Positions 55,655 through 64,000 of a stretch of 64,000 bases of DNA are shown in pieces. The stretch's first letter is position 1. Each line of letters opens with the position of its first letter. The translations under genes and the position numbers were made by a program. This stretch comes from DATATJ01 sp963789075 (GTDB lineage: Bacteria; Acidobacteriota; Vicinamibacteria; Vicinamibacterales; CAVVIG01): positions 28,937 through 92,936 of the forward strand of contig CAWBJQ010000012.1 in the NCBI GenBank assembly GCA_963789075.1, read 5' to 3'. The notes beneath the pieces are model-generated. The model had not been told where the DNA came from. It did no database searches and saw nothing but the letters and a program-made list of their open reading frames with translations.

Positions 55655-56104
55655 ATGTATACGACTGTCCTCGCCATTCATTCCTGGCTACGCTGGGTCG
55701 CGCTCGTCGCCGGCGTCGGTGCAACGTTGAGCGCGATGATGGAGCGCGGCGATGGCCGTCGCGCCGATCGATGGGGCCTCGCGCTGGTGACCTCGCTCGA
55801 TCTCCAGATGCTGATCGGCCTGCTGCTCTACTTCGCGCTGAGCCCGTTCACGAAGGTCGCCATGCAGGACTTCGGCGCCGCGATGAAGGATCCGGGCCTG
55901 CGGTTCTTCGCCGTGGAGCACGTCACGATGATGCTCGCCGCCGTGATCCTGGTGCATCTCGGCCGGGTCCTGGCGCGGAAGGCCGCTTCGCCAGGCGCCA
56001 GGCGGACGCGGATGTTCGTCTGCTTCGGCCTCGCCACGATTCTGATGGTCGTCGCGATTCCCTGGCCGGGCATGGCGCACGGCCGGCCGCTGTTCCGCGT
56101 ATAA
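55655..56104 (+). CDS. Four-helix membrane protein (hypothetical)
   Basis: 149 residues and four membrane segments. Conserved-looking His residues lie in or next to helices (HSWLRWVAL near 9, VEHVTMMLAAVILVHLGR near 88-105), which would suit heme binding, but this is speculative. ATG 55655 is the first in frame. Its TAA overlaps a TATAAT hexamer (56100-56105). No named family recognised. Confidence 0.7.
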   Translation: MYTTVLAIHSWLRWVALVAGVGATLSAMMERGDGRRADRWGLALVTSLDLQMLIGLLLYFALSPFTKVAMQDFGAAMKDPGLRFFAVEHVTMMLAAVILVHLGRVLARKAASPGARRTRMFVCFGLATILMVVAIPWPGMAHGRPLFRV

Positions 56105-56105
56105 T
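56100..56105 (+). promoter_or_regulatory. TATAAT -10 hexamer before nfeD
   Basis: A consensus -10 overlaps the stop of the preceding gene and ends 13 bases before the nfeD ATG, so the leader would be very short. No clear -35. Confidence 0.4.
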
Positions 56106-56118
56106 CGCGCACCCGCGA

Positions 56119-56553
56119 ATGAATCTTCTCGACGTCCCCGCGCTGGCGTGGTTGGCGGTGGCGACGATTGCCGCGATTCTCGAAGTCTCGCTGCCGCACT
56201 TCGGATCGGCGTTCGTCAGCGCCGGCGCGATTGCGGCGGCCGTCGCCGCGTTCCTCGGCTTCGGCCTCACCGCGCAATTCGCCGCCTTCGTCGTCGTGCT
56301 GACGGCGTCGATTGCGCTGCTGCGGACGCGGATCCTCGAGCGCATCGGCGGTCCCGGTGTGCCGTCGCGCACCGCCCCGCTCATCGGCCGGCACGGCGTC
56401 GTCACGCACGATCTGGATCCGGCGATCGGGACGGGGCGCGTGAACGTCGGCGGCGAGGACTGGGCCGCCCGGAGCAGTGAGACGATGACGATTGGGACGA
56501 AAGTACGAGTCGTCGGCGCCGACGGCATCGTACTGGAGGTAACGCGCGTATGA
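56119..56553 (+). CDS. NfeD-like membrane protein
   Basis: 144 residues: three membrane segments, then a soluble OB-fold (LIGRHGVVTHDLDPAIGTGRVNVGGEDWAARS, read in pieces, and GTKVRVVGADGIVLEVTRV), the standard short NfeD form. NfeD proteins pair with stomatin-like SPFH proteins. The stop overlaps the ATG of the stomatin gene (ATGA 56550-56553). ATG 56119 chosen as the first Met before the membrane segments. Confidence 0.88.
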   Translation: MNLLDVPALAWLAVATIAAILEVSLPHFGSAFVSAGAIAAAVAAFLGFGLTAQFAAFVVVLTASIALLRTRILERIGGPGVPSRTAPLIGRHGVVTHDLDPAIGTGRVNVGGEDWAARSSETMTIGTKVRVVGADGIVLEVTRV

Positions 56554-57467
56554 ATGCTGCCGTGCTCTTCGGCCTGTCGCTCGTCCTGTTGATCGTGCTG
56601 CTGCGGACGATCCGGATCGTCCCGCAGAAGCAGGTGAAGATCATCGAGCGGCTCGGCAAGTATCACCGCACGGCGGAAGCCGGGCTCAACACGATCGTTC
56701 CCTTCCTCGACTCGATCCGCGCGACGATCGACCTGCGCGAGCAGATCACGAAGATCGAGCCGCAGCCGGTGATCACGCGCGACAACGTGACGATGGAAGT
56801 GGATGCGGTCATCTACTATCTGATCGCCGATCCCGTCCGCGCCACCTACGAAGTCCAGAATCTGCCGTGGGGGCTCGAGCAGCTGACGCTCTCGGCGCTG
56901 CGCAACGTCATCGGCCAGCTCGATCTCGATCACACGCTCTCGTCGCGCGACACCACCAACTCGCAGCTGCGCGCCGCGCTCGACAGCGCCACGCAGCAAT
57001 GGGGCGTCAAGGTGATGCGCATCGAGCTCAAGAACATCACGCCGCCGGAAGAAATCCGTCTGACGATGGAAAAGCAGATGACCGCGGAGCGCACGCGGCG
57101 TGCGGTGGTCACCACGGCCGAGGGCGACAAGGCGTCGGCGATCCTGCGCGCGGAAGGCCAGAAGCAGTCGCAGATTGTGAACGCGGAAGGCGCGAAGGAA
57201 GCGGCGATTCTCGCCGCCGACGGTCAGGCGCAGGCGCGGCTGCGCGTGGCGCAGGCCGAAGCGCAGGCGATTCAGCTCATTGCGCAGGCGCTCGGCACCG
57301 TCGGGAACCCCGCGCAGTACCTGATCGCGCAGCGATATCTCGAATCGTTGAGCGCGATCGCGACCGACGCGCAGAAGCTCGTGTTCCTGCCGTATGAAGC
57401 GAGCGGCGTGATGGCGTCGCTCGGCGGCATCCGCGAGCTGCTGCAGTCCACACCTCCAGCAAAATAG
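56550..57467 (+). CDS. Stomatin-like SPFH protein (QmcA/YbbK type)
   Basis: 305 residues. One N-terminal membrane segment (AVLFGLSLVLLIVLLRTI), then an SPFH domain (QVKIIERLGKYHRTAEAGLNTIVPFLDSIR ... TIDLREQ) and a coiled coil rich in Ala and Glu, ending with a Met/Gly-rich tail. Forms oligomeric rafts in the inner membrane with NfeD. Overlaps nfeD by four bases. Intact; distinct from the HflK/HflC-like proteins at 23-25 kb. Confidence 0.92.
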   Translation: MNAAVLFGLSLVLLIVLLRTIRIVPQKQVKIIERLGKYHRTAEAGLNTIVPFLDSIRATIDLREQITKIEPQPVITRDNVTMEVDAVIYYLIADPVRATYEVQNLPWGLEQLTLSALRNVIGQLDLDHTLSSRDTTNSQLRAALDSATQQWGVKVMRIELKNITPPEEIRLTMEKQMTAERTRRAVVTTAEGDKASAILRAEGQKQSQIVNAEGAKEAAILAADGQAQARLRVAQAEAQAIQLIAQALGTVGNPAQYLIAQRYLESLSAIATDAQKLVFLPYEASGVMASLGGIRELLQSTPPAK

Positions 57468-57510
57468 GCTTGGCGTCGATCGCCATGTAAATTCCTGAGC
57501 AGCTCTGCTG

Positions 57511-57516
57511 TAGAAT
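57511..57516 (+). promoter_or_regulatory. TAGAAT -10-like hexamer before the hybrid kinase
   Basis: Ends 11 bases before the GTG start at 57528; no ribosome site lies between, so the message may be nearly leaderless. Confidence 0.3.
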
Positions 57517-57527
57517 GGCGCACCGAC

Positions 57528-60500
57528 GTGCGCAAGACACTTCGCCCCCTCCTCCTTCTGGGCCTGCTGCTGTCGTCGGCGCCGGCCTTGGCGCAGCCGT
57601 CCGCGCCCGCGCGGAATCCTGAAGAAGGGCGCCCATTCATCCGCAGCTACCGGCCTGCGGATCTCGGCGGCGACTTTCAGAACTGGGCCATCGTCCAGGA
57701 CCGCCGTGGGGTCATCTATGTCGGCAGCCAGAGCGGCGTCCTGGAGTTCGACGGCGTCTCGTGGCGGCTGATTGAGACGCCGACGCTCGACACCGTGCGA
57801 TCGCTCGCCATCGACGACACCGGCCGCATCTATGCCGGAAGCGTCGGCGAGCTCGGGTATCTCGCGCCCGACGCCGCAGGGGAAATGCGCTACGTGTCGC
57901 TCGTCGATCGCCTTCCGGAGAACGCACGCCGATTCTCCGACGTCTGGCGGACCTTCGCGACGCCGCGTGGCGTGCTGTTCCAGAGCGGAGAGTACGTGTT
58001 CCGCTGGGCCGACAATGCGATGCAGGTGATTCCGGCGAGATCGCGCTTCAATCGCTCTTCCATCCTGGACGGCCGCCTGTATGTGACGCTGCCCGAGTCG
58101 GGACTCAACGTGCTCGAGGGCGACACGTTCCACGTGCTACCGGGTACCGCGGCGATCGCGCGGGAGGTCTTTCCGATCGTCTTGCGATACGACGACAAGC
58201 GTCTCCTGATCGGTACGCGCAGCAACGGCTTGTTCCTGTACGACGGCTCCGCGCTCGTCCCGTTTCCGACCGATGTCGACCACCTGATCAAGGCAACCGT
58301 CCTCTACCGCGCGCTGACGCTGCCGAACGGAACCATCGCCCTCACGACCACTGGCTCCGGCATCGTGATCATCGACCGCCAGGGGCACAGCGTCACCACC
58401 ACACTGGACGAGAGCCATGGGCTGATGTCCAACAGCGCGTACTACGTCATGGTCGATCGCGAAGGCGGCCTGTGGGCGGGGCTGAATCTCGGCATTGCAC
58501 GGATCGAAACGCCCTCGCCCGCTTCCTTCTTCGATCGAGCCGACGGCTATGGGGGCGGCTTCGATCTGAGGAGGATCAACGGCCACCTGTACATGGCTGG
58601 AACGTCGGGCGTGTCGTACTTGCACGACGCCGAACCCGGCAAGCCGGACCGAATTTCGGCGGTTTCTGGCGTCCGAAACCAGTGCTGGTCGTTGGCGGAA
58701 ATGAAGGACCCGTCGGGTCGCCACCCGTCGGCATTCCCGGTGGCGTGTTCCGACGGCCTTTTCGAGATCACGGGCACGACAGCCGTTCCGCTTCGTGCGC
58801 CAGCGGACGGAACGTATTCAGCCTCCATTCTGCTGGCATCGCGCGTCGATCCGTCGCGATTATGGGTGGGCCTCTTCAGTGGCCTGGCGTCGTTCCGCTG
58901 GGTGGACGGCCGATGGATCGACGAGGGACGAATCGAGCCGGTACGCGATCAGGTGCGGACCCTGGTCGAGAATCCCGACGGGTCGCTGTGGGCTGGCACC
59001 TCGTCGACAGGTTTGCTCAGGTTGAAGTTCGCGGCACGACCTGCGCCCGGCGCGCCCCGTCCGGCCGCCTCGATCGATCGGTTCGGCCTGGCGCAGGGCC
59101 TGCCAGCCGGTGGGGTTGCGGTCACGGCTCTCGCCGGCACACCGTACTTCCTGCATTTTGGCTCGGCGAAGGCTCTGTCGATCACGTCGTTCGATGCCTC
59201 GTCCGGAACCTTCAAGCACGAGACCAGTCTCGAGTCGATGCCGTTCGATCGGCTGCGCCAATCGATTGGATTACAAGACGGACTCGACGGCCATGCGTAC
59301 GCGAATTTCGGTCGCGGCACCGTCGTGTTGACGCGAGCCGCCAACGGGGCGTGGTCGGTCGACAAAGCGGCCTTCAGCCGCTTCGGACAACAACCAATCG
59401 GCGTGTTGCTGGCCGAGCGCGATGGCGTGGCGTGGTTCGAAAAAGAGGGCAACCTCGTCCGATTCGACCGCTCGCGCCTGGCTCCTGGCGGCGGGCCATT
59501 CCCCGCACTCATTCGCCGTATCACGTCGAACCGCAATCGCGTGCTCTTCGCCGGCACGGGCGCAGCCGCCGCGCCGCGCCTGCCGGCGGTCGAGAGCACG
59601 CTGCGCTTCGAGTTCGCGGCGCCCAGCTTCCTGGACGAGACTGCCACCGAGTATCAGACGATGCTCGAGGGGGTCGACCACGACTGGTCGGCGTGGACCG
59701 CCGAATCCCGGCGCGATGTCACCAACATCGGGTTCGGCAGCTACCGGTTCCGCGTGCGCGCGCGCAACATCGCCGGTCAGGTCAGCGATGAAGCCAGCTA
59801 CGCCTTCACGATCCTGCCGCCGTGGTATCGCACGTGGTGGGCGTACGCCGGCTACCTGGTGCTGCTTGCGCTCGGCATGTTCGTGATCGATCGCCTACAG
59901 CGCTGGCGGCTGCTGACGAAGGAGCGCGAGCGCGCGCGTTTCGCCGAGGCGCGCCTGCGGGCCGATGCGGCCGAGGCACTCGCCCGATCTGAGGGCGAGG
60001 GGAAGAAGAACATCGAGCTGCTGAGCGACATCGGCCGCGAGATCACCGCCTCGCTCGACTTCGACACGATCTTCGGCAAGCTCTACGAGCGGGTCAACCA
60101 GATCACCGATGCCGACGTGTTCGGCGTCGGGCTCTATCATCCCGAACGGCACGAGATCGAGTACCGCCTGGCCATCGAGGAGGGCAAGCGTTACGCCCCC
60201 TACACGCGCGACACCACGGATCCCAATCAGCTGCCGGTGTGGTGCATCGAGCACCGGCAGCCGGTGCTCATCAACGATCTGAAGACCGAGTACGGGAAGT
60301 ACTTGAAGGGGTACGACGAGCAGCGCCGTGAGCTGGAAGACGGATCGATGTCGCGCGAGCCGCAGTCGCTGATCTACCTGCCGCTGATCGCGAAGGACCG
60401 CGTCCTCGGCATCATCACGATTCAGAGCTTCGAGGCTCAGGCGTACACCGAGCACGATCTCAGCATGATGCAGAACCTCGCGTCGTACACCGCGATCGCG

Positions 60501-62028
60501 CTGGACAACGCCGCCGCCTACCGGCAGCTGAACGAGCACGAGCACGAGAACCGGCGGCTGTTCGAGGAGGCGGAGCGCGCGCGCGCCATCGCCGAGGACG
60601 CCGACGCCGCCAAGAGCGCGTTCCTCTCGACGGTCAGCCATGAGCTTCGCACGCCGCTCACCTCGGTGCTCGGCTTCGCGAAGATCATCAAGAAACGGCT
60701 CGACGAGCGCATCTTCCCGCTGATCAAGACCGACGACCGTCGCATCGTCCAGACCATGCAGCAGGTCGAGGACAACTTGAAGGTGGTCGTCGGCGAGGGC
60801 GAGCGGCTGACCAAGCTGATCGACGACGTGCTCGACCTGGCGAAGATCGAGGCGGGCAAGCTCGAATGGCACATGGAGCCGGTCGCCCTTCCCGACGTCA
60901 TCGACCACGCGACCGCCGCGACGTCGTCGCTGTTCGAGCAGAAGGGGCTGCGCCTGGTCAAACAGGTCGACGCCGACTTGCCGGGCGTCACCGCCGACCG
61001 CGATCGGCTGATTCAGGTCGTCATCAATCTGATTTCGAACGCGGTGAAGTTCACCGACGCGGGGTCGGTGATCTGCCGCGCGGAGCGGCGCGGCGGCGAG
61101 ATCGTCGTGCAGCGTCTCGACACCGGCGTCGGCATCACGCCAGCGGATCAGCCGAAGGTCTTCGAGCGCTTCAAGCAGGTCGGCGACACGCTGACCGACA
61201 AGCCCAAGGGCACCGGCCTGGGCCTGCCCATCTGCCGCGAGATCGTCGAGCACCACGGCGGCCGCATCTGGGTCGAGAGCGAACCGGGCAAAGGCAGCAC
61301 GTTTTCATTCGCGCTCCCGCTCGCGGGCGAGGCGGCCGTGGCCGAAGGGCCGGTCGAACTGGCGGCGCTGATCCGTCAGCTGCGCGAACAGGTCGTGGTG
61401 ACCACGCCGAAGACCGCCGATCGGCAGCCGCGCATCCTGGTCGTCGACGACGAGGCGAACATCCGCGAGCTGCTGACGCAGGAGTTCACCGAGGCCGGCT
61501 ATCACGTGAGCGTCGCCGCCAACGGCCGCGAAGCGATCGCCGCGGTCCGCCGCGAGCGGCCGGATCTGGTCGTCCTCGACGTCATGATGCCGGAGATGAA
61601 CGGCTTCGACGTCGCCGCGGTGCTCAAGAACGATCCGCAGACGCTCGACATTCCGATCGTGATTCTGTCGATCGTCCAGGATCGCGATCGCGGGTTCCGC
61701 CTCGGCGTCGATCGCTACCTGACCAAGCCGATCGACACCGACCTGCTGTTCCGCGAGGTCGGCACGCTGATCGAGCAGAAGAAATCGCGCAAGCACGTGC
61801 TCGTCGTGGACGAGGACGCGACGACGGTGAAGACGCTGACCGACGTGCTGAAGACGCGCGGCTACAGCGTCAGCGAGGCGCGCGGCGACCGACCTGATGG
61901 AAAACGCCAAGGCGCTGCAGCCGGACATCATCATGCTGAACTCGGTCTCCTCGGCGAGACCCGACGCGGTGCAGATGCTCCGATTCGAAAAGGGGCTCGA
62001 GAACGTGCTGTTCCTCGTCTACCAGTAA
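57528..62028 (+). CDS. Propeller-type hybrid sensor histidine kinase with two receivers
   Basis: About 1500 residues: signal peptide (LRPLLLLGLLLSSAPALA), two-component-regulator beta-propellers (about 35-680), a Y_Y_Y domain (about 690-770), a membrane segment (YAGYLVLLALGMFVI, about 778), a GAF domain (about 845-1000), HisKA (STVSHELRTPLTSVLGF; His near 1038), HATPase (LISNAVKFTDAG, KGTGLGLPI), and receiver 1 (LVVDDE, acceptor Asp in VVLDVMMPEM). A second receiver (HVLVVDEDATT) is broken by a base slip near 61885 and has Asn at the acceptor position (IIMLNSVS). The stop is then 62026-62028. A periplasmic propeller suggests sensing of polysaccharide breakdown products, as in other such kinases. 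Confidence 0.88.
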
Positions 62029-62042
62029 ACTCTGGAGCCCTT

Positions 62043-62426
62043 GTGAGCCGAGCGATTCTGATCGTGGACGACGAAGCCGCACATTCGCATGCTGATTCAG
62101 CAGACGCTGGAGGAGCTGGAGGACGAAGGCGTCGATGCTGCTGACGGCGTCCAACGGCGAGGAGGCGCTGGCCGACGATCGAGTCGGCGAAGCCGAACCT
62201 CGTGTTCCTCGACGTCATGATGCCGAAGGTGAGCGGCTTCGACGTGTGCCACCGCGCGAAGCAGCGACTCGGCCTGTCCGGCACGTCTACATCGTGCTGC
62301 TGACCGCCAAGGGCCAGGAGTTCGATCGGCAGAAGGGCCACGAGGTCGGGCGCCGATCTGTACATGACCAAGCCGTTCGATCCCGACGCCCTGCTGGCGA
62401 AGGCGCGCGAAGTGCTCGGGCTCTGA
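62043..62426 (+). CDS. Single-domain response regulator, many frame breaks
   Basis: Starts GTG 62043 (VSRAILIVDDE) and, when about six one-base slips are bridged, reads as a CheY-like receiver: IRMLIQQTLEELEDE, TASNGEEAL, NLVFLDVMMPKVSGFDVC, IVLLTAKGQEFDRQKGHEVGADLYMTKPFDPDALL, ending REVLGL at 62426. The acceptor Asp and the Lys of TKPF are present. It lies between the hybrid kinase and a SpoIIE-type phosphatase, so the three likely form a phosphorelay to partner-switching output. Confidence 0.75.
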
Positions 62427-62436
62427 GCCGCCGACG

Positions 62437-64000
62437 ATGTCCCGAGTCACGCTGAGGCACGTCATCGGCCCGCGCCAGGACGCGCGGGCAGCTCGTGGCG
62501 GATTCTGCCGCGGCGATGACGATGTCCGTGTCCGTCGAGGACGCGGACGGCCGGCTGCTGCACGGCTGAGCCGGTCCCGGTCGAGACGCCGCGGCATCCG
62601 GTGACGCGTCGACGGCGCGGACGTCGGCTGGGTGTCGGGCGAACCGCGGGCGCGCGTGCTGGTCGCCCGCTTCTCGACACATCTGCTGTCCAAGGAAGCC
62701 GAGCGCAAGGCGCTCGGCATCCGAGGTCCTGCACCTCTATCGCGAGGTCAATCTGATTTACAGCTTCTCGGAGAAGCTGGCGGCGCTGCTCGACCTCGAA
62801 AGGTCGCCAGCGCTGACGCTGCAGGAGGCGCGCCACCTGATTACCGCGTCGGACGGCGCCATCATGCTGCTCGAACGAGGAGACCGGCGAGCTGACGACG
62901 CTCGCCGGCTTCGGCGACGCGCTGCCGCGCCTCACGGGGTTCGCGCGGGCGTACGGCATCGTCGGGTCGATCGCGGCGAGCGGCATCGCCGAGATCGTCA
63001 ACGACGTCGATGCCGATCCGAGGCGGCTGCGTCGACGGCACCGGCGTCCGCGTCGCTGGTCTGCGCGCCGCTGAAGGTCGGCGAGCGCGTCATCGGCGCG
63101 ATCGCGCTCGGCAGCGCCGCGCCCGCCGCCTACACCGCCGGCGAGCTCAAGCTGCTCAACACGCTGGCGCTGCAGACGGCGACGGCGATCGAGAACGCGC
63201 GGCTGTTCGAGCGCACGGTGCAGGCGGCGCTCGCGAGCGCGAGCGGCTGCTGGCGCGCCAACAAGGAGATGGAGCTGGCCGCGCGCATCCAGGCGGATCT
63301 GTTTCCGGCGGCGATGCCCGGCGCTCGCGGGCTTGACCTCGCCGCGCGGAACCGGCCGGCGCGCCGGTGCGGCGGCGACTACTACGACGCGCTGCTGATC
63401 GAAGGCGCCCGATGGCGCGCGGCGCGTGCTGCTCTGCGTCGCCGACGTGTCGGGCAAGGGGATGCCGGCGGCGCTGCTGATGAGCCACATGCAGGCGACG
63501 CTGCGCGCGCTGCTCGGGCGGCACCGCGTCGCTGACGGAGCTGGCCGGACAGGCGAGCGACCTGCTGTTCGCGTCGACCGCCGGAACAAGTACGTGACCG
63601 CGGCGTTTCTCGACTGATCTGGACGCCGATCCGGGGCGCGCGCGCTTTGTGAGCGCCGGCCACGTGGACTGCCTCGTCGTGAAGGCGAACGGCGAGGCGG
63701 TGCGGCTCGCGTCGACCGGCGCGCCGCTCGGCCTGCTGCCGCCCGGACTGCCGTACGACGAGACCGTGGTGATGATCGAGCCGGGCGACTGCGCGGTGCT
63801 CTTCTCGGATGGCGTCGCCGATGCGCGGAATGCCGCCGACGAGGAATTCGGCGACGATCGGCTGCTCGAAATCGTGCGCGCCTCGATGGATCAGCCTGCC
63901 GAAGCGATTGTCGAACGCGTCTTCGACGCCATCGACCGATTCGTCGGCGACGCGCCTCAGTTCGACGACATCACCATCCTCGTCCTGCGTCGTCTGCCCC
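62437..64000 (+). CDS. GAF plus SpoIIE/PP2C-type phosphatase (RsbU-like), partial, many frame breaks
   Basis: Runs off the right edge without a stop. Bridging many one-base slips, the order is: an N-terminal part from ATG 62437 (MSRVTLRHVIGPRQDARA), a helix VLHLYREVNLIYSFSEKLAALLDLE, a GAF domain (about 62810-63200, APLKVGERVIGAIALGS, ALQTATAIENARLFE), then the phosphatase: ARIQADLFPAAMPG, GGDYYDALL, CVADVSGKGMPAALLMSHMQATLRALL, FVSAGHVDCLVV, STGAPLGLLP and FSDGVADARNAADEEFGDDRLLEIV. Acidic metal-binding residues (GGDYYD, VADVSGKG, SDGVADA) are kept. RsbU-type enzymes dephosphorylate anti-anti-sigma factors; the STAS protein at 40.6 kb is not an obvious substrate. Confidence 0.85.

Overview
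The window looks like one stretch of a high-GC, Gram-negative, aerobic soil- or sediment-type bacterium, most likely an acidobacterium of the Vicinamibacteria kind. This is an inference from three large carboxypeptidase-regulatory/TonB-receptor-like outer membrane proteins, many secreted proteins of acidobacterial flavour, two LytS/LytTR pairs, a giant propeller-type hybrid sensor kinase, and heme and respiratory genes. There is no phage, CRISPR array or intact insertion sequence. At least thirty single-base frame breaks occur, often at G or C runs, and they become very dense after 62 kb. Most are therefore probably consensus errors of a long-read assembly, and genes are annotated across them.

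Layout. 0-4 kb: end of heme synthesis (hemH, hemY), a secreted O-methyltransferase and an arginase. 4-10 kb: a receiver protein, a DUF2911 protein, tRNA-Lys, a deleted mannosyltransferase gene, a secreted phosphatase coupled to an NhaA-like antiporter, and a coupled pair of a BON protein and a secreted kinase-like protein. 10-15 kb: a glycine-zipper protein, a relic insertion-sequence end, a TonB-receptor-like protein and a class B-type acid phosphatase. 15-22 kb: small membrane proteins, a LytS/LytTR pair, a double M16 peptidase, a dockerin-bearing nuclease lacking its 5' end, and a creatininase-like protein.

22.9-33.4 kb is the most unusual part. A P1B-type metal ATPase is fused to an HflK/SPFH domain and followed by overlapping hflC and a second hflK. 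Divergent from it lie a ZnuC/ZnuB-type ABC importer pair. Convergent with these is a TonB-receptor-like gene whose stop overlaps the start of a P-type ATPase homologue that has lost its actuator domain and its phosphorylated aspartate. I read this as a metal homeostasis locus coupled to membrane proteostasis; I do not know it as a described system.

33.7-46 kb: a second LytS/LytTR pair, secreted and outer-membrane proteins, an FAD monooxygenase, a STAS protein, a third TonB-receptor-like protein, a PIG-L deacetylase coupled to a NagX-type membrane acyltransferase. 46-57 kb: 2-oxoglutarate dehydrogenase E1, an ABM-SnoaL protein, a D-2-hydroxyacid dehydrogenase, an octaheme cytochrome c lipoprotein, an MFS exporter, and an NfeD-stomatin operon. 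57.5-64 kb: a propeller hybrid histidine kinase, a receiver protein and a GAF-SpoIIE phosphatase that runs off the window.

Several intergenic gaps hold a family of imperfect hairpins built from about 9-nt units (CACAGAG/CACGAAG). Two of them (near 0.9 and 49.9 kb) share a nested set of inner palindromes whose stem sequences differ in a base-pair-preserving way.
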